Positions 18,703 to 27,824 of a stretch of DNA of 64,000 bases are shown here, piece by piece (the stretch's first letter is position 1; each line of letters begins with the position of its first letter). Position numbers and translations under genes: made by a program. The notes under the pieces are model-generated. The model saw only the letters and a list, made by a program, of their open reading frames with translations, did not search any database and had not been told where the DNA came from. This stretch comes from Pseudovibrio exalbescens (GTDB taxonomy: Bacteria > Pseudomonadota > Alphaproteobacteria > Rhizobiales > Stappiaceae): the NCBI RefSeq assembly GCF_028737195.1, contig NZ_JAQZAJ010000003.1, positions 434,001 to 498,000 on the forward strand, read 5' to 3'.

Positions 18703-18918
18703 TTGAAGCCCGATGAAATCCGCAAAGTGGAAGCTTATCTGCGCAAGGCTTTCAAATCGCCAAGTCTTGCCGTCAAGGCGCGCCCGCGTAAGGACGACTC
18801 TGCTGAGGTCTATATGGAAGACGAGTTCCTCGGCATCATTTTCCGAGATGAGGAAGATGGCGAGCTGAGCTGGAACTTCCAGATGGCGATCTTGGAGATC
18901 GACGTCGAAGACATGTGA
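18703..18918 (+). CDS. DUF3126 family protein
   Basis: 71 residues, acidic, with KPDEIRKVEAYLRKAFKSP at the start and VYMEDEFLGIIFRDEEDGELSWNFQMAILEIDVED at the end. The family is small, restricted mostly to alphaproteobacteria and of unknown function. The start is TTG: AGGAG lies 7 nt upstream and no ATG is available. It follows cysE by 83 bp and ends at a terminator, so a shared transcript is likely. Confidence 0.92.
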   Translation: MKPDEIRKVEAYLRKAFKSPSLAVKARPRKDDSAEVYMEDEFLGIIFRDEEDGELSWNFQMAILEIDVEDM

Positions 18919-18944
18919 TCTTCTCGCTGATTATGCGACGATTA

Positions 18945-18967
18945 GGGGGCCTTATGGCCCCTTTTTT
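18945..18967 (+). terminator. Rho-independent terminator after cysE-DUF3126
   Basis: Stem GGGGCC/GGCCCC with a TTAT loop followed directly by six Ts, 27 bp after the DUF3126 stop. Confidence 0.88.
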
Positions 18968-19138
18968 GTTGCCTGTTCCCACTGTCCCGAAGTGGGATGA
19001 GGGTGCTGGTGAACTTCTGCCGTATCAAAATGGGACTGCGGGCAAGCCCATATATTTCAATGATATAGCGTCAAGATTGTAGCTGCTATGCTGGCACATC
19101 CCTTGCTTTACTTCTTGTTAAGCTTTGGAGGGAAGTCA

Positions 19139-19453
19139 GTGTTTGATAATTTGTTTGTTGCCGTTGTTATTGCTCTTTCAGGTTTTGTAACGGCCGGTAT
19201 CGTTGGAAGTTTCTATCAGCTCGTTAGTGGCGAAGCGCCGAAGTTCATGATGACCATGGACAACGCGGTGAAAGCAGTGGGTTCGGTTCTTCTCATCTTG
19301 ATGGCTGGCCCCTTTATCCTCATGCGCAATGGCCTGCGGCTCTACTGGATAGAGCGGCGCCCAGTCGGGTGGCTTATGGCTTCAGCTGTGCTCTCTTTCA
19401 TGTGGAGTGTCCTGTCGGGATTGTTCGTGCTGACCATTGCCTTTGCGATTTGA
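19139..19453 (+). CDS. Small hypothetical inner-membrane protein
   Basis: 104 residues with three hydrophobic segments: [38 protein letters not shown] and [24 protein letters not shown]. The loop between the second and third carries [16 protein letters not shown] chose GTG at 19139 because GGAGGGA lies 5 nt upstream; an ATG at 19088 adds 17 residues but lacks a site. No function is recognised. The carbonic anhydrase gene starts 52 bp downstream and may share its transcript. Confidence 0.7.
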   Translation: MFDNLFVAVVIALSGFVTAGIVGSFYQLVSGEAPKFMMTMDNAVKAVGSVLLILMAGPFILMRNGLRLYWIERRPVGWLMASAVLSFMWSVLSGLFVLTIAFAI

Positions 19454-19505
19454 CTGCATCCCATTTCCCGTTGAAGATACACAAAGATTTACGGGAGGAG
19501 GGGGC

Positions 19506-20039
19506 ATGCCACTTTACAGACTTGATGGAAAACAACCGGTGTTGCCAAGTTCTGGCGAGTATTGGGTTGCACCAGATGCTGCGGTCATTGGGAACGTCCA
19601 GTTGGACCATGAGGCAAGCGTCTGGTTCGGGGCGGTGCTGCGCGGCGACAATGAGCTGATCCGCGTTGGGCAGCGTTCAAATGTTCAGGATGGCGCCGTA
19701 CTTCACACGGATCCGGGATACCATTTGACAATAGGTGAGAACTGCACGATCGGCCATAAGGCTATTTTGCATGGGTGTGCCATCGGCGACCGATCGCTGG
19801 TGGGAATGGGCGCTACTGTGCTGAATGGGGCGCAAATCGGCGAGAATTGCATCATCGGTGCTAACGCGTTGGTGCCAGAAGGTAAGGTCATTCCTGACAG
19901 ATCTCTTGTCGTGGGTATGCCTGGAAAGGTAATCAAAGTCTTGAGCGAGGAGCAGGTGGCGGGTTTGCAACGCTCTGCCGACGTCTACGTTCAAAACTGG
20001 CGCCGGTTCCGGAACGGGTTGGAGTTGGCCGGTCAGTAG
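19506..20039 (+). CDS. Gamma-carbonic anhydrase family protein (hexapeptide repeat)
   Basis: 177 residues from the ATG at 19506, which follows a strong GGGAGGAGG; the longer frame from 19437 is an overextension. Left-handed beta-helix repeats run through the protein ([64 protein letters not shown]) and contain the zinc-ligand histidines [11 protein letters not shown]. This is the YrdA/PaaY-type gamma-class carbonic anhydrase group; catalytic activity varies within it and is not certain here. Confidence 0.9.
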   Translation: MPLYRLDGKQPVLPSSGEYWVAPDAAVIGNVQLDHEASVWFGAVLRGDNELIRVGQRSNVQDGAVLHTDPGYHLTIGENCTIGHKAILHGCAIGDRSLVGMGATVLNGAQIGENCIIGANALVPEGKVIPDRSLVVGMPGKVIKVLSEEQVAGLQRSADVYVQNWRRFRNGLELAGQ

Positions 20040-20059
20040 CCTTTTAGGACGACCTGCGT

Positions 20060-20091
20060 AAAAAACAAAGGGCCCCAAGCGGGGTCCTTTG
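20060..20091 (-). terminator. Terminator of the BTLCP gene, possibly bidirectional
   Basis: An 11-bp stem CAAAGGGCCCC/GGGGTCCTTTG (one G-T pair) with loop AAGC. On the minus strand it is followed by six Ts (As at 20060-20065). It lies between the convergent carbonic anhydrase and BTLCP genes and the stem could also serve the plus strand. Confidence 0.82.
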
Positions 20092-20114
20092 CTGTTCTTA
20101 TAGAGGTTGGGGAC

Positions 20115-20738
20115 TTATTCGGAAATACTTGCCACAGTAGAGACGCGGCGGTCAGAAATTGCGGCCCATTTAGCCGGGTGACGGCTCGACTGGCGTTTCA
20201 CAAAACGATAAGGCGTTGAGTACCAAGGCAGGATCGCCTGCATCTGGTTATCCAGAATGAGGTCGCCTTGATCCGTGCGCACGCTGAGCACTGCGTGGCC
20301 TTCATTCTTGGTGTCTTTCACAACGGTGATTAGCAGAGCGCTCTTTGGCCAACCGTTTTCCATCAAGATGCGGCGCTTTTCCAGCACATACTCTTCGCAG
20401 TCGCCCGCGCCATCGGTCGGATAGGTCCAGAACTCGGAGACACCAAACTGAGCTTGGTCTGTTGTGGGGCGTACGGCTTTGTTCACCTTCATGTTTATCT
20501 GGACAAGCTCTTCCCAGCGTTCACCGTCGAGTTTGACAACGACGGGCATGCCGTCAGGGCCGGAGCATTCACCGGGGCGCATGTCGCAAAATTCCATGTG
20601 TCCGGAAGGGGCATTGGTTTCACCCAGGATAGGCATGAACCGGCCGAGCGCAGGTGCAGCTTCAGCACTTGCTCCGCCCATCGCGATAGCCAACAGGCCT
20701 GCACCGCAAACGGATTTTATTTTCTTATGGAAAGCCAT
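20115..20738 (-). CDS. Secreted transglutaminase-like cysteine peptidase (BTLCP)
   Basis: 207 residues with a signal peptide (HKKIKSVCGAGLLAIAMGGASAEA). The Cys-His-Asp triad is readable as GAGDCEEYVLEKRRIL, EGHAVLSVRTDQGDLILDN. This matches the bacterial transglutaminase-like cysteine proteinases (pfam06035), periplasmic proteins of alpha- and gammaproteobacteria; LapG, the biofilm adhesin protease controlled by c-di-GMP, belongs to the same broad group. No LapD-type partner is seen nearby, although a PilZ gene follows upstream on the same strand. The ATG at 20738 has GGAG 9 nt upstream. Confidence 0.9.
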   Translation of the reverse strand: MAFHKKIKSVCGAGLLAIAMGGASAEAAPALGRFMPILGETNAPSGHMEFCDMRPGECSGPDGMPVVVKLDGERWEELVQINMKVNKAVRPTTDQAQFGVSEFWTYPTDGAGDCEEYVLEKRRILMENGWPKSALLITVVKDTKNEGHAVLSVRTDQGDLILDNQMQAILPWYSTPYRFVKRQSSRHPAKWAAISDRRVSTVASISE

Positions 20739-21138
20739 TGATATGTGCTCCGCTTTTCTCACGGAACACACTGGTCGAGGAGCTTTTATAGCCTTTAAAA
20801 CGCTCTCGTCGAGATTGACTCAAATCAGAATAAATATCGATGTAATTTATATTTAAATCAGACTCAAATTTAATTCAAAAATAAATAAAATTGCTATTAA
20901 AATAACTATCTGATTTAATTGATATAATTATTTCGGAGTTTATGGTAAACGCCAAATCAAGCTTAATATAAGGCTAAGCTGCCATTGTTGACTGGTTAAC
21001 CTTGCTGGTGACTTTACCAAATCAAAGAAATTGGTTTAACGCTCACCCGTGAATGTCTTAAAGTCTGGATTGTGTTGGGTCAGTTGGCCCTAACCTAGGA
21101 TAGGGTGCGATTCCGGCCTGTCTTTGGCCCAAACTGAC
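20739..21138. other. Non-coding, strongly AT-rich upstream region of the BTLCP gene
   Basis: About 400 bp with no gene. The part 20815-20945 is much richer in A and T than the rest of the window, with A- and T-runs. It contains a 9-bp inverted repeat TTAAATCAG (20853-20861) / CTGATTTAA (20910-20918) and a twice-used GACTCAAAT. It probably holds a regulated or bent promoter for the minus-strand BTLCP gene. Confidence 0.55.
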
Positions 21139-21768
21139 TCAATCTGGTGCGATGTGATGCTCCAGAAGTTTCTGATTCTGGATCGACGCGAATTCCACTG
21201 CAATACCATCTTCCAGATGTCGTACTACACGGGCTCTCATTTTCCCTAGAGCAATCTCCAAGCCGATAGCAGGGCGGACGTCAGTTTTCAAAGCGGCGCC
21301 TGAAAGGGAGACGTCGATAATTCGGCACTCATATGTCCGTTCATCCGCCAAAACGATTTTGGTAAGCTTGTTCTTGGGAATGAAGCGCTCGTGACGACGG
21401 TCTTCCGGCAGGTTGAGAGCATCACGATTGGCGAGCCAGGTGAGGACGTTCGCCAACTTGTCGCGTTTGCGCGGGGTGGCGTTGAATTCAATGGCAAAAC
21501 CGCCATCAATGTGGCGGCTGATCTTGCCTTCAACCCGGCCGATATGGTCAAGGTAAGCGACGACCCGCTCACCTAGCGTTCCGGATACAGGAGCGATAAT
21601 TGCAGCACCACCTGGAGACATGTTCTCCACCTGGCACGGGTATTCGCGGCGATCTTCAAGCATGAAGCGCCCGAGAATGTCGACATTAACACGAGCAAAA
21701 CGCCGACGATCTGGGTTGTTCGCGGCGATTTTGCTCAAGATTTTAGATGCCGATCTATCTGACCCCAT
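21139..21768 (-). CDS. Tandem PilZ-domain protein
   Basis: 209 residues with two PilZ-like halves. The first has RRRFARV and, about 25 residues on, ENMSPGGAAI (NxSxxG). The second has RRHERF and IIDVSLSGAAL (DxSxxG). Arg-rich plus D/NxSxxG are the two parts of the c-di-GMP binding site, so both halves may bind the second messenger. It probably acts as a cytosolic effector; the output partner is not visible. A PAS_5 gene lies 93 bp upstream on the same strand. Confidence 0.87.
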   Translation of the reverse strand: MGSDRSASKILSKIAANNPDRRRFARVNVDILGRFMLEDRREYPCQVENMSPGGAAIIAPVSGTLGERVVAYLDHIGRVEGKISRHIDGGFAIEFNATPRKRDKLANVLTWLANRDALNLPEDRRHERFIPKNKLTKIVLADERTYECRIIDVSLSGAALKTDVRPAIGLEIALGKMRARVVRHLEDGIAVEFASIQNQKLLEHHIAPD

Positions 21769-21861
21769 CAGAGCCTCTGCATTCCGATTTATGGTTAAGC
21801 AAATTAAACTTAATGGAAACCTAGGACCACACGGTTAACAGAATATAATTTCCCACCAATT

Positions 21862-22557
21862 TTATAGGGCATGCTTCCCGCCGTCGATAACACGCAGGTG
21901 TTTTACGCGTCGTGCGTGGCCAAAGGTGCCCGCGTAAGCAGCATCGGCAGCAGGGCGCTCAACTTGAGGCGTTGTGTCCATGGTAACACCAGGCCGTGAG
22001 CGATTGCGGCTGAAGGATTTGAAATGGTGCACTTCAACTGGCACGTCCCGAAGATCCAGATCATCGTCGGGCCAGATCAGGCGGAGCGATGTGACACTCT
22101 GATTTGTGATGGGCGTGGAGCCTAGCCAGATCGGGCGTTGCATGGGGACTGCACAGCCCAGAACACGGGTGCACCCTTCACCGCGCACATGCACTGGAAG
22201 CAGAAGCATTTCCATATCCAGCTTGTAGCCTTTAGCGGCTTCACACTGGATGCCGATCACTGCGGCTGCGCGATCCTTGATGATGGTGGACAGGACGGCA
22301 GCAATTGCTTCGCGGTCCTTGTTCGACCAGCCATTGAGAAAATCTCGGCCCTTGAGTTCCTTGCAGAATGCGGAGCACAGGCGGGTTCCGGCAAGGCGAA
22401 ACTTGTAGGAAAGGGGTGATTTTACTTCCAAAATGAAGGTGTCACCAAGAACAGATTTTATTGCAGCAGGGTGGATGTCGCCGCGCTCTGGTGCTGGGCG
22501 ATTGTCGCGGATCCCGTCCCAGTATTGATAGAGCGTCCGTGTCGCGCCATGTTTCAT
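21862..22557 (-). CDS. PAS domain protein (PAS_5 family)
   Basis: 231 residues from the ATG at 22557, which has GAGG upstream inside the longer TTG-started frame. The opening LYQYWDGIRDNRPAPERGDIHPAAIKSVLGDTFILE and SYKFRLAGTRLCSAFCKELKGRDF are the conserved start of the alphaproteobacterial PAS_5 family. There is no output domain; the C-terminal 70 residues look disordered and basic. These proteins often occur near PilZ genes, as here, but their function is not established. Confidence 0.88.
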   Translation of the reverse strand: MKHGATRTLYQYWDGIRDNRPAPERGDIHPAAIKSVLGDTFILEVKSPLSYKFRLAGTRLCSAFCKELKGRDFLNGWSNKDREAIAAVLSTIIKDRAAAVIGIQCEAAKGYKLDMEMLLLPVHVRGEGCTRVLGCAVPMQRPIWLGSTPITNQSVTSLRLIWPDDDLDLRDVPVEVHHFKSFSRNRSRPGVTMDTTPQVERPAADAAYAGTFGHARRVKHLRVIDGGKHAL

Positions 22558-23030
22558 TTGTCTGCGTCCCCTCAAATGGCATTTTAACTACCGAATTAAG
22601 CAATCGCCGGATAGTGTCCTGTTTATAGACAAAATTAACTATCCGTCGGACTTCGCCACTTACTAAGCAGGGGGCGTGCCAACCTGATGATTTTCCGGGG
22701 TATTTTCATCCTGAAGGACAAAATTTCTAAGTCTTTTTGCCGCGTTCCGCTTTGGTTTTGTGTCAACTGGTTAGTATTTGGTGGTTAACAAATACAGGCT
22801 AAAACTGGCCTGACGCTTGCGGAATTCGCCTGTGTTCCTGTGATTTCTTACAGTGCGTTTCCGCTGTAAGGTTGAAGTCGTCCGCGCGAATACAGCCATG
22901 ACGAGATTGTGCCGAGCTGACGGTGGGGGTGAGTTTTCTCCATTAGTTGCCAGCTGCATTACGGAAAATAAACTTGCGCTGCAAAGCGCACTACCATACC
23001 TCGAATGGCACGACATGACTGAGAGGCCCC
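22558..23030. other. Non-coding region between PAS and rhomboid genes
   Basis: About 470 bp without a gene, divergent promoters expected. Two inverted repeats are visible: GTATTTG/CAAATAC (22774-22795) and CTTACAG/CTGTAAG (22847-22870). Neither has a T-run; both may be operator-like. Confidence 0.45.
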
Positions 23031-23798
23031 ATGGAAGATCCTGATGTGTCCCAAAATGAAACCGCTGCTCCATCCGAGCCTGTTTTCAATCTACCCGGTT
23101 TGATTGTTGGACTGGCGGCGCTGCTGATCGGCATTCATGCCCTGCGCATCTGGGTGCTAGACCCGCAGACTGATCTTCTCGGCCTTTTCATGTTTGCTTT
23201 CTGGCCGGTGCGCTATCTGCCCGAGGTTGCATCGTCAGCGCAGTGGCCTGGTGGTTTTTTCAGCGGTATCTATAGCTTTGTGACCTATGCGTTCCTGCAT
23301 GGCAGCTGGACCCATGTCATTTTCAATGTGCTTTGGATGGCCATATTCGGCACGGCTCTTGCCAGACGGTTTGGTACGGGACGTTTTCTGCTGTTCTCGG
23401 TTCTCACCGCCATTGCCGGGGCTGGTGCGCACCTGATCACCCACTGGGGCGACCAGGTTCCCGTTATTGGCGCTTCAGCAGCGATTTCAGCCTATATGGC
23501 AGGGGCGATCCGTTTTGTGTTTGATTTCGGTGGCCCGCTTGGGGTGGTTCGTGCGCCAGACAGCATCGCCTATAGGTTGCCTGCACGGCCTCTTGCGGAA
23601 GCTCTGCGAAACCCGCAGGTTCTGGGGTTCACCATTGCTTGGTTCGGCATCAATCTGCTTTTCGGCCTGTGGTCTACGCCATTGGCAGGTGAGGGCTCTT
23701 CTATTGCTTGGGAGGCTCATGTCGGTGGTTTTGTGGCGGGTTTGTTGCTGTTTCCTGTGTTTGATCCCGTCCCTCGGCACTTCACCCCAAGCACTTGA
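23031..23798 (+). CDS. Rhomboid family intramembrane serine protease
   Basis: 255 residues with six or more hydrophobic segments. The catalytic Ser is in GASAAISAY, where the usual family form is GxSG, and the His is in WEAHVGGFVAGLL. HGSWTHVIFNVLWM supplies the conserved HxxxN motif of the second helix. Rhomboids cleave substrates within the inner membrane; no substrate is indicated. The replacement of the usual small Gly after the Ser by Ala is mild and found in other rhomboids. Confidence 0.92.
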   Translation: MEDPDVSQNETAAPSEPVFNLPGLIVGLAALLIGIHALRIWVLDPQTDLLGLFMFAFWPVRYLPEVASSAQWPGGFFSGIYSFVTYAFLHGSWTHVIFNVLWMAIFGTALARRFGTGRFLLFSVLTAIAGAGAHLITHWGDQVPVIGASAAISAYMAGAIRFVFDFGGPLGVVRAPDSIAYRLPARPLAEALRNPQVLGFTIAWFGINLLFGLWSTPLAGEGSSIAWEAHVGGFVAGLLLFPVFDPVPRHFTPST

Positions 23799-23928
23799 TG
23801 GTCATGGCTCCTCGACGTTGTAGGGGCTATGCAAGAGGAATTCTTTTTGCCTAAGATACCCTTGCGTTATCACAGTGCCATTTTAGGCAGTGAGCACAGC
23901 GCGATGAACGGGCAAGAGGAGGAATGCC

Positions 23929-24360
23929 ATGACAGTTGCTGCTATACTCAATAGCAAGGGGCGCGAGGTTTTCACGGAAAGCGCAGACAAGACGCTTGCG
24001 GAAATCGCTGCAAGTTTGGGCGGTCGCCGTATCGGTGCGGTTGTCATTTGCAGAGAGCCCGGTGTAATCGCTGGCATTCTTTCCGAGCGTGATATCGTGT
24101 CGGCCATTGCCCTTCATGGTTCCGAGGCGTTGGAACGCCCGGTGACGGAGTACATGACCGAGACCGTTATCACGTGTTCGGAGAAAGATACCATCAACTC
24201 CGTGATGGGCAAGATGACCGCAGGCCGGTTCCGTCACGTTCCTGTTGTCGAGAACGGGAAGCTTTGCGGCCTGATCTCAATTGGTGATGTGGTCAAATAC
24301 CGGATCGCCGAGATCGAGCGCGAGGCAGAAGAGCTTCGAAGCTACATCCATACAGCTTGA
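23929..24360 (+). CDS. CBS-domain pair protein
   Basis: 143 residues made of two CBS domains: ADKTLAEIAASLGGRRIGAVVI...VIAGILSERDIVSAIA and EKDTINSVMGKMTAGRFRHVPVVENGKLCGLISIGDVVKYRI. CBS pairs bind adenosine nucleotides and act as energy sensors. Stand-alone forms such as this regulate unknown partners. A clear AGGAGG site precedes the ATG. It is convergent with the patatin gene. Confidence 0.93.
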   Translation: MTVAAILNSKGREVFTESADKTLAEIAASLGGRRIGAVVICREPGVIAGILSERDIVSAIALHGSEALERPVTEYMTETVITCSEKDTINSVMGKMTAGRFRHVPVVENGKLCGLISIGDVVKYRIAEIEREAEELRSYIHTA

Positions 24361-24368
24361 GCTGACCT

Positions 24369-24403
24369 TGGCGCGCCGCTTCATCGCTTGAGGCGCCGCG
24401 CCA
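24369..24403. terminator. GC-rich hairpin between convergent genes, possible terminator
   Basis: TGGCGCG (24369-24375) pairs with CGCGCCA (24397-24403), with further inner pairing CGC/GCG. It lies between the stops of the CBS and patatin genes. There is no T-run, so it may only protect transcript ends. Confidence 0.4.
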
Positions 24404-24416
24404 CTGGTGCTGGGCG

Positions 24417-25487
24417 CTAGACGTGAGTTCTTGGAATATGGTCCAGGCAGGACTGGGTTTCATCCAGCGCTTTCAGTCCAGCTTCATAGCCCACCTTGAT
24501 GGCTTCATCAGCACGGTGAAAGTCAAACAATCCCAAATGGCCCAGTCGAAGGCTCATGACCACATCTGGCGGGTCGCCTGCCAATCGGGAGCGACCGATG
24601 CGATCCTGAATGATGTTGTAGCTGTCCATCATCACACCGGAAATGCCAGGGAGTCCGTTTGATCTGCCATTTAAGAAGTGGCGGCGCAAAATACGGCTGG
24701 CCGTTTTGCCCATGGTCTTGCCCATGGCGTCCTTCATCTGCTGCTCAACCTCGGGCAGCGCGTCAGGAGGGGCTGGGGGCAGGTCATGGATCACAGTTGA
24801 GCCGCGGCCAAAAGTGTCTGAGTTCAGGTTTACAGCCACAACGACCCGTGCACCAAGTGCCCGGCAGACAGAGACGGGAATCGGGTTCACCAAGGCTCCG
24901 TCCACCAACCAGCGCCCGCCCAGTGTCACAGGTTCGAAGACGCCGGGGAGCGCATAGGAACAGCGAAGGGCGTGGGCGAGGGAGCCTGACTTGATCCAGA
25001 TTTCATGCCCCGTACCAAGCTCTGTCGCAACGGCCGCAAACGGGCGGCTCAGGTCCTCGACCAGCATGTCACCAACATGGGATTCAAGCCGAGCACGCAA
25101 GCGCTGACCGCCTATGAGCCCCGACCCGCCAATTGACAGATCCATGAGTCCGAAGACCCGCCGACGGCTCAATGAACGAGCGAATTCTTCCAGTTCATCC
25201 AGCTTGCCGGCGAGATAACAGCCGCCGACAACCGCGCCGATGGACGTGCCGCATATGAGGTCTGGTGAAATGCCATTCTCAACAAAGGCGCGGATCACGC
25301 CAATATGGGACCAGCCGCGAGCTGCACCGCCGCCAAGAGCAAAACCGAGTTTTGGTCGCTCTGGCTTGGTTTGCGGCGAACTGCTTTCCTGCTTGTCTTG
25401 CAACTCGATGTCGCCTTCGAGCAGGCCTTCTGTACGTTCTTCAGGGCCGTCCTTCTTGGAAGGCCAGCGGGGAAAGTTTGCTAACAC
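24417..25487 (-). CDS. Patatin-like phospholipase (RssA/NTE type)
   Basis: 356 residues. After a polar N-terminal tail of about 45 residues the catalytic domain shows the oxyanion motif GGGAARGWSHIGV, the nucleophile GTSIGAVVG (GxSxG), and the Asp of LVDGALVNPIPV (DGA). This is a cytosolic or membrane-associated acyl hydrolase of the NTE group. It is the last of three genes on the minus strand after folE and hisI, 83 bp after hisI. Confidence 0.92.
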   Translation of the reverse strand: MLANFPRWPSKKDGPEERTEGLLEGDIELQDKQESSSPQTKPERPKLGFALGGGAARGWSHIGVIRAFVENGISPDLICGTSIGAVVGGCYLAGKLDELEEFARSLSRRRVFGLMDLSIGGSGLIGGQRLRARLESHVGDMLVEDLSRPFAAVATELGTGHEIWIKSGSLAHALRCSYALPGVFEPVTLGGRWLVDGALVNPIPVSVCRALGARVVVAVNLNSDTFGRGSTVIHDLPPAPPDALPEVEQQMKDAMGKTMGKTASRILRRHFLNGRSNGLPGISGVMMDSYNIIQDRIGRSRLAGDPPDVVMSLRLGHLGLFDFHRADEAIKVGYEAGLKALDETQSCLDHIPRTHV

Positions 25488-25570
25488 TCAATCTCTCCGT
25501 TCTTGCTAGCTGGCGTTTGTTTCACAAGGCCAGGGCATAGATACACTTGAGTGAACTCAACTTTCGTCGA

Positions 25571-26044
25571 CTATTTCTTACCGTAGACCTCATCAGGGTC
25601 ATAAACACGGTCCGCTTCAGCAAAAAACAGACGTGGATTGCCATCTTCGTCTGTCTTGATGGTGCGATAGAAGCAAGAACGATAGCCGACGTGGCAGGTT
25701 GCGCCGTTCCCGGCGACTCGAACCCGAAGCCAGATAGCATCTTGGTCGCAATCGGTACGGATTTCGACCACTTCCTGCACTTGGCCGGAAGTTCCCCCCT
25801 TTTTCCAATATTCTTGGCGGGATCTGCTCCAGTACCAGGCATGCCCGGTTTCGATTGTGCGCTCCAGCGCTCCGGCATTCATATAGCCGACCATCAGCAG
25901 CTCACCCGTGTCGAAATGGGTTACAGCTGCAGGGATCAAGCCATCCTTATCGAACTTGGGCGCAAGAATGTGCCCATGTTCCATGGCTTCTTTCGAGAGG
26001 TCGCTGGAGGGCACAAAACCGCTCATGTCTTTGGTCTCAGACAT
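25571..26044 (-). CDS. hisI: Phosphoribosyl-AMP cyclohydrolase
   Basis: 157 residues. Recognisable segments are [43 protein letters not shown], and the zinc/magnesium site [14 protein letters not shown] plus [14 protein letters not shown]. It catalyses the third step of histidine synthesis, opening the adenine ring of PR-AMP. The E domain (PR-ATP pyrophosphohydrolase) is absent, as expected for the single-domain form. It lies 40 bp after folE. Confidence 0.96.
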   Translation of the reverse strand: MSETKDMSGFVPSSDLSKEAMEHGHILAPKFDKDGLIPAAVTHFDTGELLMVGYMNAGALERTIETGHAWYWSRSRQEYWKKGGTSGQVQEVVEIRTDCDQDAIWLRVRVAGNGATCHVGYRSCFYRTIKTDEDGNPRLFFAEADRVYDPDEVYGKK

Positions 26045-26084
26045 TTGATTGGGACTTTCGGGGATTGGTGATTTTCCGTCGGAG

Positions 26085-26714
26085 TTAAGAGCCCGCGCGC
26101 AGCAGAGTCATAAATCGTACCTGCTCAGCTGGGTCTTCCTTGAAGATGCCTGTGAACTGGTTCGTGATTGTGCTCACGCCAGATTTCTGGATGCCGCGCA
26201 TGGCCATGCACTGATGTTCAGCTTCAAGCATGACGGCGATACCGCGTGGTGCAAGATGCTGCTCAATGGCGCCGACAATTTCAGCGGTGAGGTTCTCCTG
26301 CGTCTGCAGGCGGCGGGCGTAGATCTCCACGACGCGCGCCAGCTTTGACAGGCCGATAACACGGTCGGAAGGGTAATAGGCAATGTGCGCCTTGCCCTTG
26401 AAGGGCAGGACGTGATGCTCGCAGAAAGAGTAGAAGTCGATGTCGCGGAGCAATACGATGTCGTTGTAGCCGCCAACCTCTTCAAAGGTGCGCTCCAGGT
26501 GCTCCTTTGGATCTTCGCGATAGCCTGCGAAAAGGTCATCAAACGCTTTGACCATGCGCTTGGGAGTTTCGATCAGGCCTTCGCGATCCGGATCGTCACC
26601 TGCCCATTCCAATAGTACGCGTGCTGCTTTTTCAGCTTCTTCGCGGGTTGGGCGGCGCTTTTTGTTTAGCTGCTCTTGGTCTTCGCTCTCAACCGTTCTC
26701 AGCACAGCATCCAT
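26085..26714 (-). CDS. folE: GTP cyclohydrolase I
   Basis: 209 residues, normal length. [20 protein letters not shown] contains the zinc ligands Cys and His, [26 protein letters not shown] the tunnel-fold core, and HQCMAMRGI the third ligand Cys. It makes dihydroneopterin triphosphate from GTP, the first step of folate and of queuosine-type synthesis. First gene of a likely minus-strand unit with hisI and patatin, divergent from the IscU-like gene. Confidence 0.97.
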   Translation of the reverse strand: MDAVLRTVESEDQEQLNKKRRPTREEAEKAARVLLEWAGDDPDREGLIETPKRMVKAFDDLFAGYREDPKEHLERTFEEVGGYNDIVLLRDIDFYSFCEHHVLPFKGKAHIAYYPSDRVIGLSKLARVVEIYARRLQTQENLTAEIVGAIEQHLAPRGIAVMLEAEHQCMAMRGIQKSGVSTITNQFTGIFKEDPAEQVRFMTLLRAGS

Positions 26715-26983
26715 ATGTGTTCTCCAACTTTACCCGGCGAACGTTTATTGTCCGGAAGGTCCCTGTTACTCAAATCATCAGGCCACACCACGTATTCGTG
26801 CAACCCTCAATTCTTACGTCCCACGTTGCTGCTAGGATTAGTGCCACGTGTTTTGTATTTGCCAATTCACTCATCCGCCTAAGAAAAGCGGCTATGGTCA
26901 GGGCTCTAAAACTACTCGGCACAGGGGCCTATATAGGTTAGATATCTGATAGATGAAAGACGCAGTGCCAGCAAGAGGCCCAG

Positions 26984-27427
26984 ATGCTTAACGACATATA
27001 CAATCAGAAGATCCTTGAGTTCGCCGGCAATGTGCCCCATCTCGGCCGCCTTGAGCACCCTCAGGGATCTGCGAAGGCGCACTCGCGACTATGTGGGTCG
27101 ACTGTATCAGTAGATGTTCGTATGGAAAAGGATCGGGTTGTCGCCTTTGCGCAGGACGTCAAGGCTTGCGCTCTTGGGCAGGCCTCTGCCTCAATATTGG
27201 GTCGTCATGTCATCGGAGCCTCCAAAGGTGAGTTGGTTCAGGCTCGCGATCAGTTGAGAGCCATGTTGAAAGAAAATGGTCCGCCGCCAACCAACCGGTT
27301 CTCGGAACTGGAGTTTCTGTCGCCGGTGAAGGATTACAAGGCCCGTCATGCCTCCACGATGCTTGCCTTCAATGCTGTTGTCGAGGCGATCGAAAACGCC
27401 GAAGCCGATGCGGGCGTGGACGATTGA
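26984..27427 (+). CDS. Iron-sulfur cluster assembly scaffold-like protein (IscU/NifU_N family)
   Basis: 147 residues. The start DIYNQKILEFAGN and the two Cys contexts SRLCGSTVSVDV and VKACALGQASASIL match the IscU fold. The third ligand Cys of classical IscU is missing: the place reads YKARHASTMLAFNAV. This variant is common in alphaproteobacteria, so it need not be an inactive relic, but cluster assembly on it is unproved. It is joined to yidD by a 3-bp gap. Confidence 0.88.
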   Translation: MLNDIYNQKILEFAGNVPHLGRLEHPQGSAKAHSRLCGSTVSVDVRMEKDRVVAFAQDVKACALGQASASILGRHVIGASKGELVQARDQLRAMLKENGPPPTNRFSELEFLSPVKDYKARHASTMLAFNAVVEAIENAEADAGVDD

Positions 27428-27430
27428 ACC

Positions 27431-27817
27431 ATGTGCATGTCTTGCGGTCCTCAATCTCCGAAAACACAGGAAGACCAGAAAGATCACGCTAAAGTGACAG
27501 AGAGGAAAGGGCCGGGCGTCTTTATCGCCATCGGCTTGATCCGCTTCTATCAGTACACGTTCTCCATGATCTTGGGCCGTGGCTGCCGATATGCCCCTTC
27601 CTGTTCCAGCTACACTGAGACTGCCATCCGCCGTTTCGGTTTTTGGGCCGGGGGGTGGATGGGGCTGTCTCGGATTACCCGTTGCAATCCACTCGGTGGT
27701 AGCGGCTATGACCCCGTGCCAGATTTGCTGCCTTCTGCCGGGCGTTGGTATGCGCCGTGGCGCTATGGTCTTTGGACCAGCGATCATATCGACCCTGCAA
27801 CGCGTCTGGACGGGTAA
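27431..27817 (+). CDS. yidD: Membrane protein insertion efficiency factor YidD
   Basis: 128 residues. The core GLIRFYQYTFSMILGRGCRYAPSCSSYTETAIRRFGFWAGGWMGLSRITRCNPLGGSGYDPVP is the YidD signature (CRYxPSCSxY and RCxPxxxGGxDPVP). The family helps YidC insert proteins into the inner membrane. It has Cys-rich and polar extensions at the N-terminus (MCMSCGPQ) that are longer than in E. coli. It is the second gene of an operon with the scaffold gene. Confidence 0.95.
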   Translation: MCMSCGPQSPKTQEDQKDHAKVTERKGPGVFIAIGLIRFYQYTFSMILGRGCRYAPSCSSYTETAIRRFGFWAGGWMGLSRITRCNPLGGSGYDPVPDLLPSAGRWYAPWRYGLWTSDHIDPATRLDG

Positions 27818-27824
27818 CGGTTCC

